Source of the DNA: Clavulina sp. PMI_390
Taxonomy: Eukaryota > Basidiomycota > Agaricomycetes > Cantharellales > Hydnaceae
Reading direction: 5' to 3'
Length of the DNA: 64,000 nucleotides
NCBI GenBank assembly: GCA_015039315.1
Contig: WIDE01000009.1
Coordinates: 124,001 to 188,000, forward strand
This document shows, piece by piece, positions 46,665 through 57,210 of the stretch; the stretch's first letter is position 1, and each line of letters starts with the position of its first letter. The position numbers and the translations under genes are program-made. The notes beneath the pieces are model-generated. The model had not been told where the DNA came from. It was given only the letters and a program-made list of their open reading frames with translations, and did no database searches.

Positions 46665-46829
46665 ATCTTGGTCCCTGGATACTACGGGACAATCGCTGCT
46701 TACGATGATCCTGCCGGCACCACCGTCTTCAACAATATACGGGTCACGCCTGCCCTATCTTGGTCTGTATTCACTGCTACCGTTAACGTTGATGGTGCAA
46801 CCAACGGAGTGGTCATCATTACCTACTAG
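46665..46829 (+). pseudogene. Isolated exon-like fragment
   Basis: A 54-codon plus-strand frame with strongly protein-like content (LVPGYYGTIAAYDDPAG, TTVFNNIRVTPALSWSVFTA, TVNVDGATNGVVIITY, then TAG). It resembles the beta-rich C-terminal end of a secreted protein. A stop codon lies immediately upstream in frame and no matching upstream exon was found, so it is most likely the last exon of a lost or decayed gene. The family was not identified. It converges on the pectin methylesterase gene. Confidence 0.3.
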
Positions 46830-47066
46830 ATATCCCATCATTATTCGAGTATTATGCTGTATCTTATAGTTGCGAATATCATCTTCGGGGGTAATTGCTT
46901 TGAAGTAACGGCCGTACGGGCTGGTACCCTGCAGGGCAGGATAGTATGAACAGTCACAAAGGTTGATAATCATTGGCATTACTTCTTGTAAAGAAGATGA
47001 CAGCTTCGTACGCCAAAAAGGGCGGGATTTATCCGGTAGCCACGTGGACGTGCAGTCCAAAAGGAA

Positions 47067-48825
47067 TTACAAATAGGCTGAGTCAACCCAAGAAGTGTAG
47101 GTGGACCCGAGGACAGTGCTGATGGCGATTGGGGCAGAGAGCTTGCTGGAGAAGCTTGCACGTGTTCCACTCGCTCCAGCGCCCGTATTGCTAAACAGAA
47201 CACATGACATCTCATTATTGAGCCCTGGCAAGAGAGAAGTAGATTGCGTACTCGTATTCCGCGTACGTCACGAAATCGGTACTGAGGGAAGAGGTTAGAC
47301 ACAAAAGTTAAGAGAGGCGAGAGTCAAAAGAGAACGTACTCAGGGTCAGAAGAGCTCCAGACCGACCATCCAGCGGCGGGACTACGGGATTTTTTGGTTA
47401 GCTGGGGCGGGTTCCGTTCCTAGGTTGTGTTACTTACACAACAGAGCTCAAGGAGCAATACTGGTAGATGACACGCGCATAATCTCTCCAGGGCCTGTAA
47501 CGAAATCAGTTGGGGCGAGGATGTGTTTGTTGAAGGAGGCTCGGGGTGAGACCTACCTGCCGAGATATGATGTCACTCCCGAGGAACCTGTCACCGTGGA
47601 AGAGTTGATCACATAGTAGGTAGAATCAGCTGAGGAGCGGCTATAATAGATAATAGACAACACTTAGTTCCTACTGAGGGTGAGGGCATGGTATGGGTTC
47701 CAAATTACTGACCTGGATGCGGTGATACAACCACTTCCAATTGACTGAAAAAGAGCTAAATCAGGGCTTGTTGGTGCCTTTTCGGAAAATTACTCACATC
47801 AAAGACGGACTTCGTGATCCAAACACTATAAATAGCTCAATGAGAAGTAGTTGGTTCATCTACTTGAAGACCTTGACGTACGAGGCAGCCCCAAAGACCT
47901 AACGAACCACCTGATCAGCCACACACTTCCATGCTTCCGATGAAAAGAAGAGTTTACACACATAATCTGTAGCACCGACAATGAGCGATTCACTGTAGAA
48001 TTGGCTATTTGGACAGCAGTGAGTATTTGTCACAAGTTGCTTGTTTGCTGGATAACTTACTTGCCAGAAATCACGTATAGGGTATCTCTGTTTCATACAG
48101 CGGTCAAGATCAATATACGGAGTCAGGTCAGAAACTAATAATCGTACTGGTAGCCGGTCACGTTCAGCCCATATCCACCGAACCTAACGAGAGAGGTGAG
48201 CGGATTGATTGAATGACGGGAAGTTTATGTTCTTACTGATTCCCTCTAACACTTAGGGAGATTGCCTGGGACTAGAGCGGGGATACATGTTATTCTTCCC
48301 TCAGAGTTCCTACTCAAGTTGCACGTACCCCCTTCCCGAATGTGTTGACAATGTTCAAATTATACAGAGAGACGCTGGTGCCACTGGAGCCAACGCGCAC
48401 AGTACCAGAGGCATCGTCAGATCCAGCGACCGTAGAGTTCAGACTATTCCAGATGGTAACCGCTAAAATGGACAAAAGGTGAGGAAGCACCCCGATATAC
48501 CAACATAGCTGACGGACTATTGCTGCTATACGTGAGAGCGTTAGAGGTTTGACCGTAAATTTTGACGCCGGCCCGATTGATGTAGACCTGCTCGTGATAA
48601 GATCCCTGTAGATACAAACGGCGATTAGGAGCAAGGAGGATCCGAGTTTGATGTTCTTACAGCGTATATGAAGTAGGTGTTGGATGAGGTATCCGCCAAA
48701 GCAGCCGAAATAGTACTGTACTTCCCACCAGATCCGATCGTAATCGCCCCAGATGGAGGGGAGGAGGCAGCGAGAGCACTCGCAGCGCTGGTGATAAGTG
48801 TAGCCAGATGGAATAAGGTCCACAT
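47067..48825 (-). CDS. Pectin methylesterase (CE8)
   Basis: Secreted carbohydrate esterase family 8 enzyme that removes methyl groups from homogalacturonan, opening pectin to lyases and polygalacturonases. The N-terminus is a signal peptide (MWTLFHLATLITSAASALA), followed by AITIGSGGKYSTISAALADT. Spliced segments give the family landmarks in order: GSYHEQVYINRAGVKIYGQT, AVTIWNSLNSTVAGSDDASG, SQAISLSVRGNQ, NVTGYQDTLYV (catalytic-site Asp), QFYSESLIVGATDYVFG (second catalytic Asp), and SYLGRPWRDYARVIYQ with the substrate-binding GRPWR arginine. The C-terminus is AEYDNTGAGASGTRASFS and then WVDSAYL. About ten to twelve short introns interrupt it, some leaving very short exons. All catalytic residues are kept, so the gene looks functional. 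Confidence 0.9.
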
Positions 48826-48878
48826 TTTAGCGCTTTGGGACTGACAAAGGAGATAGACAACACCTTTTAGATGCGGAC

Positions 48879-48886
48879 GCTTTATA
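48879..48886 (-). promoter_or_regulatory. TATA-like box of the pectin methylesterase gene
   Basis: TTATAAAG on the minus strand about 55-60 bp upstream of the start codon. Confidence 0.45.
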
Positions 48887-49733
48887 AGCCACTCCGAAAA
48901 TAGTCATCCGCCTTTGACCAGCCATGGTGGCGCCAGTTTTGCCAAGGCAGGTCAAATGATCCAAATACCCGCGATTAACCCAGATGCCAGGTAACGAAAC
49001 GAGCACGATCGGACCGTGTAGTAGTATGCGGACCGGGATGAGCGGGAGGCCTTCACTGGAAAGAACACTGATGAAGATCCACCAATGTGAACGCTTAAGT
49101 GACTGTTGTATTAGTTGTGCGCATGGTCTTCACGATTTACGGATTCGGGGTCAATAGGGCATCTGGGTGGTGAGAGCGTCCGAGAGTATAGAGTTGAGTG
49201 AATAAGAGGGGGGTTTGATGACATTACTTGAGGTCTTTCGGATCCAGAGAAGTTCTAGGCTTCGATGAAGTGGAGAGTTGCTGGTCGTTCGTGGGTGGCG
49301 TCCGCTAAACTAGTGGGCAAAACTATCCTTGGCGATACCCCGGATTTAGAGGCACATTTACTTCTAAGAGAATCTAGACTTCACAAAAGTCCAGCCAAGG
49401 TATACGTTGGGGATGTCAGCCAAGATCATACAATCGATGCTGGTGTCGACGGAAACAATGCTGGCACATGCTACTGACGCTGAACCTCATAACAAGGATT
49501 TGATGTTGTTAAGGGAGAAGAAGACGAATCATATATTCTCTGGGAGCATGGAATCCGCCACATAACACCAGGGCGTGCTGAAGGCTTGAGGTTGACCGTG
49601 GGAACACTCTGCTTATTGTTGTTGAACTCTGAGGGACCTTCTCGTCACTGCACGTATACTCTCACTTGAGAGCCTCCAGTCGATAATTTTGATCGCCCCT
49701 TATACTATCGTGCCCTTCCTATAGTACCCCACC
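48887..49733. other. Promoter region of PME and F-box copy 1
   Basis: About 850 bp between divergent genes. The last 250 bp resembles the sequence ahead of the second F-box gene (51330-51574), including GGGCGTG.TGA.G...GACCGTGGGAAC. It is therefore part of the duplicated unit. No separate gene is supported. Confidence 0.45.
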
Positions 49734-51197
49734 ATGTCGGAGAACCAACTATCTTCATTTTCACCATCTCCACACATTCTCAGGCTTCCTGCAGAAGTGA
49801 TTCAGTCTATCCACCTTTTGAGTCTATCCACGTTTCACCAAAGATGGGCGGAGCTCTTCTATCGGCCATTTATGGGCTACAACTTGGTTTTGTACCCTGC
49901 GGAGATGTCATCCATCGCAACCAAGCTTGTTCAACATCTCAGTAGCCTGCTTCACGTATGTGTCTTATGGAAAGACCTAGTACTAAGCAACCCACGCTTG
50001 TGGGACATGCTATATTGGGGCCAGATCGGGGCGCAAAATACAGAGCAAACCCTTTTCCCCTGCATTCCCTTTGCGGAGCTCGCCAAGAACGTCCCACTCA
50101 GGCTCATCGTGCGCGTGGATCACGCGGTTGAGGAGTTATCTCGCTTCCTCTCTCTCTATTCATCAAAGATTACATCTTGTGTTGTCATTGGCTCAAATAC
50201 GGATCTCACAGGATTCGACTGGTCTACCCTCCGTGCTCTTTCAATCTGCTATACCCAATCGCGGTTCATCAGTCCCCCGAATCTCACCTCACTATCGATA
50301 CGCCTGGAAGGTCCGCGAGACATTCTTGAACCAGAAGCCACCAGTCGGTTGCAGCAAATACGTCTTGAACACATCACAGACCTCTCCCTTCGTTACCGCC
50401 ATCTCGAGAACATCCTTCCAATCCTCTCGAGGTGCTCACGTCTCGAAAATGCAAGGTTGGAATGCCGTGCAGCGACTGGGCCGTTTCGGAGGATTGATGG
50501 CATTGTACATCCATTCTTCATCTCTCGACTCCTATTCATTGGGAGCGAGACGCACCTCGCGACTCTACTCCACGTGCTCCATACGGAATTAATAGAGAGA
50601 TTAGAGTTCAAGCTCGTCGGGGGACACCAAGACGACCAAAATGTATTTCAGGCATTTACTGAAAACCGATTCCCCAATTTGACCCACCTAGAGATCGACA
50701 ATTGGGGGATGGACGGAGGTACGATTACAAGGCTACTATACGCAGCTCCAAAAGTGGAAGCATTCGCATATCAGGTGGGGAAGATGGACCACCGTGCCTT
50801 GGTACAATTATCGCAACTTCTCGAGTCATCCCGGCAAAGCCAAGATGGCAGTTTTGACACCGCCCTTTACGCCCTTGACAAACTGCCTGCCTCTCCTGGT
50901 AGCCGAATTCGCTTCATTCAATTCCGTGTCAGCTACACTACAATGCGCGATGGACAGCTAGATATAAATGAAACCATCGACTTGCACTGTCGCAAGATGC
51001 TGGCATGGAAGCCTAACCTCCGCATGCGGGTCATTGGCGCTCCCAAAACATTGGGAAGCCGACTCGGCATCTTTAGGAGGCTGCAGATGGAATTCCCTGA
51101 TCGCTTTCTCCTCATCGACAAGGGCCTAGAAGTAGATAGAGATGTGACAACGCTGAATGAGCTGCGTCAGGTGGATGGTTGGTTTGATTGGCAGTAG
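49734..51197 (+). CDS. F-box-like/LRR protein, tandem copy 1
   Basis: Intronless gene of 487 codons with Kozak-like CACCATGTCG at the start. An F-box-like segment (HILRLPAEVIQSIHLLSLST, then HVCVLWKDLVLSNPRLWDML) is followed by degenerate leucine-rich repeats (LTDLSLRY-type: ITDLSLRYRHLENILPILSR; FPNLTHLEIDNWGMDGGTIT). This is the usual design of large Agaricomycete F-box families, whose members probably recruit substrates to SCF E3 ligases. It ends LNELRQVDGWFDWQ. It is similar end to end to the gene at 51575, and the two lie head to tail. Confidence 0.82.
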   Translation: MSENQLSSFSPSPHILRLPAEVIQSIHLLSLSTFHQRWAELFYRPFMGYNLVLYPAEMSSIATKLVQHLSSLLHVCVLWKDLVLSNPRLWDMLYWGQIGAQNTEQTLFPCIPFAELAKNVPLRLIVRVDHAVEELSRFLSLYSSKITSCVVIGSNTDLTGFDWSTLRALSICYTQSRFISPPNLTSLSIRLEGPRDILEPEATSRLQQIRLEHITDLSLRYRHLENILPILSRCSRLENARLECRAATGPFRRIDGIVHPFFISRLLFIGSETHLATLLHVLHTELIERLEFKLVGGHQDDQNVFQAFTENRFPNLTHLEIDNWGMDGGTITRLLYAAPKVEAFAYQVGKMDHRALVQLSQLLESSRQSQDGSFDTALYALDKLPASPGSRIRFIQFRVSYTTMRDGQLDINETIDLHCRKMLAWKPNLRMRVIGAPKTLGSRLGIFRRLQMEFPDRFLLIDKGLEVDRDVTTLNELRQVDGWFDWQ

Positions 51198-51574
51198 CGC
51201 CTGGTATTAATATTTTCTGACTATCTAGAGCTCGTTGAACAGCATAATGTGGTCCGGGTATCACTCGGCGATGCTGGCTAGGACCACACTGGCGATGCTG
51301 CAGTGCTAATAAATTGCGGTGACGCTGATAACAACCATATATCTTGGATCGGGGCAGGTGGGATCCCCTCGTTTGTTCGCTGGGAGTCTGGAGCTCACTC
51401 TACGACCCCAGGGCGTGTCGAGGAGTGTGTGACCGTGGGAACGCTTCTACATGGGTGTTGTTGTCAGGCCGAAACTCTGAGCAAACCCCCACACGTCTGC
51501 CTACTTGAAAGGCCCCAGGCGTTGTACCATCGACCGCTTCTCAGATCGCTATAACCTACCAACTAGTACCCACC
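51198..51574. promoter_or_regulatory. Spacer and promoter of F-box copy 2
   Basis: 377 bp between the tandem F-box-like genes. Its 3' part resembles the sequence ahead of copy 1 (shared GACCCCAGGGCGTG/ACACCAGGGCGTG and GACCGTGGGAAC), so the promoter was duplicated with the gene. Confidence 0.5.
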
Positions 51575-53035
51575 ATGTCGCAAAACCTACCGTTTTCGAT
51601 ACCACAATCTCCATCTATCCTCAGGCTCCCTCCGGAAGTGATTCAATCTATCCATCTTTTGACTCTATACACATTTAACCAGCGATGGTCAGAATTCTTC
51701 TCCCGGCCATTTGTGGCGTACGACTTGACTTCGTACGCAACCAAGCTTGTTCAACATCTGAGTGGCCTGCTCCATGTATGCACATCATGGAAAGACCTCG
51801 TGCTGAACAACCCCCGATTGTGGTGTATGTTATATTGGGGTCGAATCGAGACTCAAAGGACAGAATATATCTACTTCCCTTGCGTTCCTTTCGGGGAGCT
51901 TGCTAAGAACGTACCGCTCAGGCTTATTGTGCAAGCGGGCTACGCGCCCGGGGAGTTATCTCACTTCCTCTCTCTCTCTTCATCGAGGATTACGTCTCTT
52001 GTAGTCATTGGCCCCAATATAGACCTCAACGGATTCGACTGGTCCTCCCTCCGTGCTCTCTCGGTGTCTTATCCCCAATCGCGTTTCATCGATCCTCCAA
52101 ATCTCACATCATTGTCGATCCGCTTGGAGGGTACGCAAGACGTTGCTGAACCAGAAATCATTCGACATTTTCAGCACATATCTCTTGACCATATCACGGA
52201 CCTATCACTTCGTTACAACTATATCAAGAACATCATTCCGGTCCTGTCGAAATGCTCACACCTTGATAATGCAAAGCTAGAATGTCGTACGGGGGCGGGG
52301 CCTTTTCGGAGGATTGATGACCTTGGACATCCATTCCACATCTCTCGACTGCTATTCATTGGGAGCGAGTCGGATTTGGCGACTCTGCTTCAGCTGCTTC
52401 ATACAGAAGTACTGGAGAGGCTGGAGCTCAAGCTCATTCGCGTACGCGACGACGGCGAAATGAGCCATGTGTCATTCTATAGAAATCAGTTTCCCAACAT
52501 GTCGCACCTCGAGATCCAAAATTGGCCGATGGATGAGGGCAGATTTGCGAGGATCTTCTCCGCTGCTCCGAACCTGCAGTCGTTTGTGTTTCAGATGACT
52601 AGGATGTATCATCAAGACTTTGAGAAATTATCGCAGGTTCTCGAGACACCATTGCAACACCATGATGACGAGCTGGAAATCACCTCTCGCTTTGTTCCAG
52701 GGTCGCACGCGTCCCGAACACCAGATTATCTTGGTTCCCGACTTCGCTTCATCCAGTGCCGCATTGCGTACCCTCCTCCATCGCACGATGGGCAACTAGA
52801 TGTAAGTGAAGCCGTTGATATCCACTGCCGCAGGATACTGGCATGGAAGCTTAGCCTTCATATGCGGGTTATTGGCCGACCCATGGCATTAGACAGCTCG
52901 CACGGCACCTTTAAGAGGCTGCGGGACGAGATCCCTCATCGCTTTTGCCTCATAGATGAGGGACTAGAAGTGAATAGCGATGGAACAACTCTAAACGATC
53001 TACGTCAAGAGGATGGCTGGTATGATTGGTACTAG
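51575..53035 (+). CDS. F-box-like/LRR protein, tandem copy 2
   Basis: Intronless 486-codon paralogue of the gene at 49734. The F-box-like segment reads SILRLPPEVIQSIHLLTLYT, then HVCTSWKDLVLNNPRLWCML. LRR-like strands follow (ITDLSLRYNYIKNIIPVLSK; FPNMSHLEIQNWPMDEGRFA) and the C-terminus is LNDLRQEDGWYDW. Both copies keep an open frame over their whole length, with scattered replacements and small compensated indels, so both are probably under selection. The likely role is a substrate adaptor of SCF ubiquitin ligase, by analogy only. Confidence 0.82.
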   Translation: MSQNLPFSIPQSPSILRLPPEVIQSIHLLTLYTFNQRWSEFFSRPFVAYDLTSYATKLVQHLSGLLHVCTSWKDLVLNNPRLWCMLYWGRIETQRTEYIYFPCVPFGELAKNVPLRLIVQAGYAPGELSHFLSLSSSRITSLVVIGPNIDLNGFDWSSLRALSVSYPQSRFIDPPNLTSLSIRLEGTQDVAEPEIIRHFQHISLDHITDLSLRYNYIKNIIPVLSKCSHLDNAKLECRTGAGPFRRIDDLGHPFHISRLLFIGSESDLATLLQLLHTEVLERLELKLIRVRDDGEMSHVSFYRNQFPNMSHLEIQNWPMDEGRFARIFSAAPNLQSFVFQMTRMYHQDFEKLSQVLETPLQHHDDELEITSRFVPGSHASRTPDYLGSRLRFIQCRIAYPPPSHDGQLDVSEAVDIHCRRILAWKLSLHMRVIGRPMALDSSHGTFKRLRDEIPHRFCLIDEGLEVNSDGTTLNDLRQEDGWYDWY

Positions 53036-53519
53036 TATCCAGTATCAATAAGTATTGTTCCGGCTGTCCCGTGAACTTGAAGCTCAACAGACAAGTGCTA
53101 TACGATCCAGTTCTGTAGTACGATAGGCGCAGCGATATTTGCTCAAAATTTTAATTAATCATTGCAACATATGCAGGATTGCAGCACAAACAGACCCTCC
53201 GTGCTGAGGATGATGAGAGAGTGACGAATTCACACCAGAACCTTGGCACCGCCATTCGGCATTGCCCGAACAACAACAAACAACCCACGCTCTCCTCATA
53301 ATCCCTATCCCTTGCGGTAAGCTCGTTGACCCACAGTCTTGTGTCTCTCCATCTCACTAGCTCTCTACACGGCTGAAACACTTATTTGCGACCAATCCGT
53401 ATCGCATTATCCGTCCCGCGCCCACTTCGTCATCTCCTCGGCATCCTAGCCCGTCTGTGACTGTGCGCCTCTCTGAACGACTGAGTTTATCCACGAACCC
53501 GTAGAACGACCTTTCCAAC
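53036..53519. other. Intergenic, v-SNARE promoter side
   Basis: 480 bp between the F-box pair and the v-SNARE gene. It should hold the 3' end of F-box copy 2 and the promoter and leader of the v-SNARE. No coding signal was found. Confidence 0.45.
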
Positions 53520-54450
53520 ATGTGCGTCTTTGCTCCCTAAGCTCTTTCGGCCTTGCTCTCTTGTCGCCGTATTATGTGCTTTGAACCCCGGGTTGTATAG
53601 CGACGGAACTGACGACATGCCAATTTCTCTTGTGCTCCACACACATCCTTTGTTCACTAGGTCCGAACCCTATGACCCCTATGTTCCCCGTGGTGGTAAC
53701 GCCCCTGCAGGTGCCGGCCGACCAGGAGGCTCCTCGAAGACTGCTGCGATCCAGGCGCAGATTGACGACACCGTTGACATCATGAAGAGCAACATCAACA
53801 AGGTTGCAGAGCGAGGCGAGCGGTTGGATGACCTGCAAGACAAGACTGGTAAGTCAAACTGGCTTGGACTCTAGTTGTTGTGTCTCTTGCGGTCACTGTC
53901 GTTGTGCGTGGCTCCTGCCTGTTGTGGCGATACGGGTGACCCGGTGATGCGTGATAGCGTTCCGGCGCAGGCCCGGCCTCCTCGAGCTGCGGCGCATGTC
54001 AGGCCATCTCCAACCCAGAGCGCAGTGCACCGCAGGGACTCCATCTGTCTTACGATTCTGACGTGTTTTTTTGTGTCAGATACCCTGGCTGTGTCCGCAC
54101 AAGGGTTCCGTCGGGGGGCAAATAAAGTCCGCAAGGTATGCAAATCTTTTTGGTTATCTGGTGTGAAAATACACATGCTGACGCAATACTGCTCCTTGAT
54201 AGAATATGTGGTATGTCCCTGCAACTGCATCTTGAGAATTTTTCTTGTTTCTAAGCCTGATTACGTTTTTGACCTGGGCGCTATTAGGTGGAAGGATATG
54301 AAGGTTCGTGCTCTGTTACCTAGTTCTATCGATACGTCAGACTTACCTGTGGGACATCTTATCGTAATCTAGATGCGCTTCATCATCGGATTTGGCATCA
54401 TCATCCTGTTGATCATCATCATCGTACCGATCGTCAAGGCGGTCAAGTAA
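53520..54450 (+). CDS. SNC1: Synaptobrevin-like v-SNARE (VAMP/Snc)
   Basis: R-SNARE of secretory vesicles that pairs with plasma-membrane Q-SNAREs in exocytosis. The spliced protein begins [18 protein letters not shown]. The SNARE motif follows ([39 protein letters not shown]), with the zero-layer Arg in KVAERGE. Next come the juxtamembrane NMWWKDMKMRF and a C-terminal membrane anchor ([20 protein letters not shown]). Exons are 53520-53521 (AT of the start codon), 53661-53848, 54080-54135, 54203-54210 (8 nt), 54288-54303 (16 nt) and 54373-54450. The phases agree throughout, and the WWKDMK block matches the family. The unspliced frame starting at 53530 would add a non-conserved N-terminus and lose the anchor, so it was not chosen. 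Confidence 0.88.
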
Positions 54451-54899
54451 TGATGGCGATGCACCGTATCTCTATTTCCATCATGGACTCTATTCTTTTG
54501 CTTCCGCTCTGCCTCGCTACCTGTCTCGACCTCTCTATTCCAGATTCCTCCTTTGTCGTTGGTACCCTTTCGTTGTGTATCGCCAGTCGTGAGGTCACTT
54601 GTGCTGCGTTACCTGACTGTGAATTATAATTTCCATCTAACCTTAATACCAACCTGTGAGACTAGACGGCCCTCGACCACGTCAATTTTTCAATTTTTTT
54701 GTGATAAGAATTTCATGAAAGTCGCGTTGCCGCCGGCCAGAAGCCGCCGTCGGAGCGCGTTCGTTCCAAACACGCGCAAATAGACGGGTGGCACTGCTTT
54801 AGATCACTGAGTTTCAGTTGACACCGCCCAAACTTTCCTTGCAACGCTTATATTCCCCCACCTTGCACACAAGAAATACCCAAAGAAAAGGAAACAGAA
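54451..54899. other. Intergenic, GNA1 promoter
   Basis: 450 bp between the v-SNARE and GNA1. A TATATT at about 54849-54854 lies about 50 bp before the GNA1 start codon and may serve as its TATA element. Confidence 0.4.
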
Positions 54900-55744
54900 A
54901 TGTCGTCGGACTCGTGGACACCTGATAACAAGCTGGACTTGTTATTCGACCCTGTCTTTATTCCGGATGAGGTCAAGGCACAGTTACCCCAACATCTCCA
55001 CGTTCGTCGAGTTTTGCCCCCGTTTATCGATGGGTTTGTTCATGCTGAAGCTTATACTTTTAGATGCGCCCACTCGCCTCGACAGATTACTCGCGCGGGC
55101 ACTTATCAGTCCTCTCCGTGCTCACCAGCACGCCCGACGTGGGCCTCTCCGCATACACTTCTCAATTCAACGCGATGAAAAGCACACCCAACACCTATTT
55201 TACACTCGTCATTGTTAATAAGCCAACGGATACCATCGTTGGCGTGGGCTGTGTCTTCATGGAACGCAAGTTCCTTCGCAACTGCGGCATGGTCGGCCAC
55301 ATTGAGGATATCGCCGTGGACAAGAAGGTTCAGGGCGCGAAGCTTGGGCTGAGGATCATCCAGGCCCTGACTGGTATCAGCGAGGCCCAGGGCGCATATA
55401 AGACTATCCTGAATTGCAGCACTGCGAACATTCGTATGTAGCCCTTTCTCTTGATTGACGTCACTTCGCTCTAACCCGAGTTTCTGCCTCTCGCAATGAA
55501 CGCTTCATGCCATTTTTTTCTTGCGCCCTGGATACTTCTTTCTTGGCAGCTTTCTACCAAAAATGTGGCTTTGTGCTGAAGGAATCCGAGATGGTAGGCC
55601 TGATTTTCTGACATGTTCTTCTTCGTGAACAATTGCTGACTTGACTGGTTCTTCTCCCTCGATGCATCTATATGCGTTGTTCTAACCCTTTATATCCGTG
55701 TGCTACAGGCTAAATACTCAGCCGGTATCGTCCCGAAGCTTTGA
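54900..55744 (+). CDS. GNA1: Glucosamine-6-phosphate N-acetyltransferase
   Basis: GNAT-fold enzyme that acetylates glucosamine-6-phosphate with acetyl-CoA, a step toward UDP-GlcNAc for chitin, GPI anchors and N-glycans. Exon 1 encodes MSSDSWTPDNKLDLLFDPVF. An intron with donor GTTCGT (55002-55063) leads to MRPLASTDYSRGHLSVLSVL, the family's N-terminal block. The GNAT core is NTYFTLVIVNKPTDTIVGVG, then GHIEDIAVDKKVQGAKLGLR (acetyl-CoA loop) and YKTILNCSTANIPFYQKCGF. The last exons give VLKESEM and AKYSAGIVPKL. The size fits the family (about 160-170 residues). Its product feeds the same UDP-GlcNAc pool used by the Gpi15 complex elsewhere in the window. Confidence 0.93.
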
Positions 55745-57210
55745 GGATAACAGGCCCCTCGCCGACCTCCTATTCTCCCCTATTTAGAGACTATTCCTGC
55801 CGTCGCCGCCGTGCTGGCTTCGGAACCTACTGAACCCGTGGTGACGAAAGGAGTGGTGGGAGTATCGGATGCTCGTGCCGCGTCGCCTGCCCAAGCCTGA
55901 CATCGACAATATTCGACGTTTCGATGTTTCGCCTCTATCTTTGCCGCTATTATGAGATGCCGTTTCCGCTTCCGACGTTTTCTATTTTTCTGTCTGATCT
56001 TGTTCTGCTCTTTGCCATTCATCTCTCTCGGACAGATCTCTCCTACGTTTCATCATCAGTAGCTACCCACCTCGCCAAGAAGTCCAACGTAATAATCATA
56101 TATCACTCGTATAGCACCCGTATTGAATACATCTGCAAATGATTGGTTTCCCGGTTTCCCTGTTTCTCGGATCGGTCTGGCTCGTTTCTTGTAGAACACT
56201 TGCGTTTCATCTGGATGCTTCTGGACGGGAGAAACAGTACCTGTTGCGACGTCGACGAGCCTCTTGAAGTACAGCGAAGTTCTCATGTGGAAGAAGGCGC
56301 GAATCATTATTGAGCGGCCAGCGACGGATGACTTCTGCGCTCGCGTTGTTGCCACTCATAATTCACAATATTTTGCACGCCTTCCAGGGACCGACGGTCT
56401 CGATCTGCTTGCATCATATACTCATCCTTCATATTGGATTGGGGTCCGCCGGGCTCGTTTGTATGGTATATCCCACACGGACCCGCCCGCGTGCAGCGGC
56501 TCCGCTTCCGCGCTCTCGACATGTCCGCTGTCAGATGGCATAATGCCCAGTAAATGGCTCCACCAACAATAACTCGAGCTCTCATTAGGCCAATCTGCGT
56601 GTGATTAGGGGTTAATGCGAGCAGTCTGAAGGGTGATTACTAGGCTGGCGTCAAATGTGGATGAGGCGGCGGGTTAGGGGCCTCGTTTTCTCTCGCCGGG
56701 TAAACACGTTTCTCAACGGGGCTGAAACGCGACGGGATATTCAAACATACCCACGGCAATAATACTTCCGCCGATCAAATCACCCAAACGGATAGAATAC
56801 AGTATTCAGATTGAGTTCTCGATCTAGTACTCGTTTGTGGCTCCCCGCCCCGCCTGGCCGCTCGTGCGGTGTTGTGTGTGGTCCTACTTGGAGGCCCGCT
56901 ATCTAGGACTCTTCCTTGTTCCCGCCCATCATCATTTCCCTTCTTGACCCCAAACTAGCTCTACCGCTCTGGCTCTCTGACATCCTAGACGGTTCCTTCG
57001 CTGTCGAGCCGCGTGCAGCCCCCTCTCTTGCTTCGACGAACAGGCTCTTAGGGTTGGCTGGCCACTGCCACGCCTTCGCGCCAACCACTGAGCCCACAGT
57101 GCAACTGTCTGTTGTGCGCCAGACCTCCTGAGCTGGACAAAAGAGTGCTCTACATTGAGCCTTTCTCCTCGCCTTTGTTCTAGAATATCACCTGATGTCT
57201 CTGGCTCTTG
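55745..57210. other. Intergenic with no supported gene
   Basis: 1.47 kb with short overlapping frames on both strands and no recognisable family. A CT/GC-rich stretch precedes the next gene. Upstream exons of that gene could lie here but could not be established. Confidence 0.4.

Noticed and set aside
53530..53874. Unspliced v-SNARE frame with a longer N-terminus
   Set aside because: It adds a non-conserved extension, ignores strong splice sites and loses the rest of the SNARE motif and membrane anchor.
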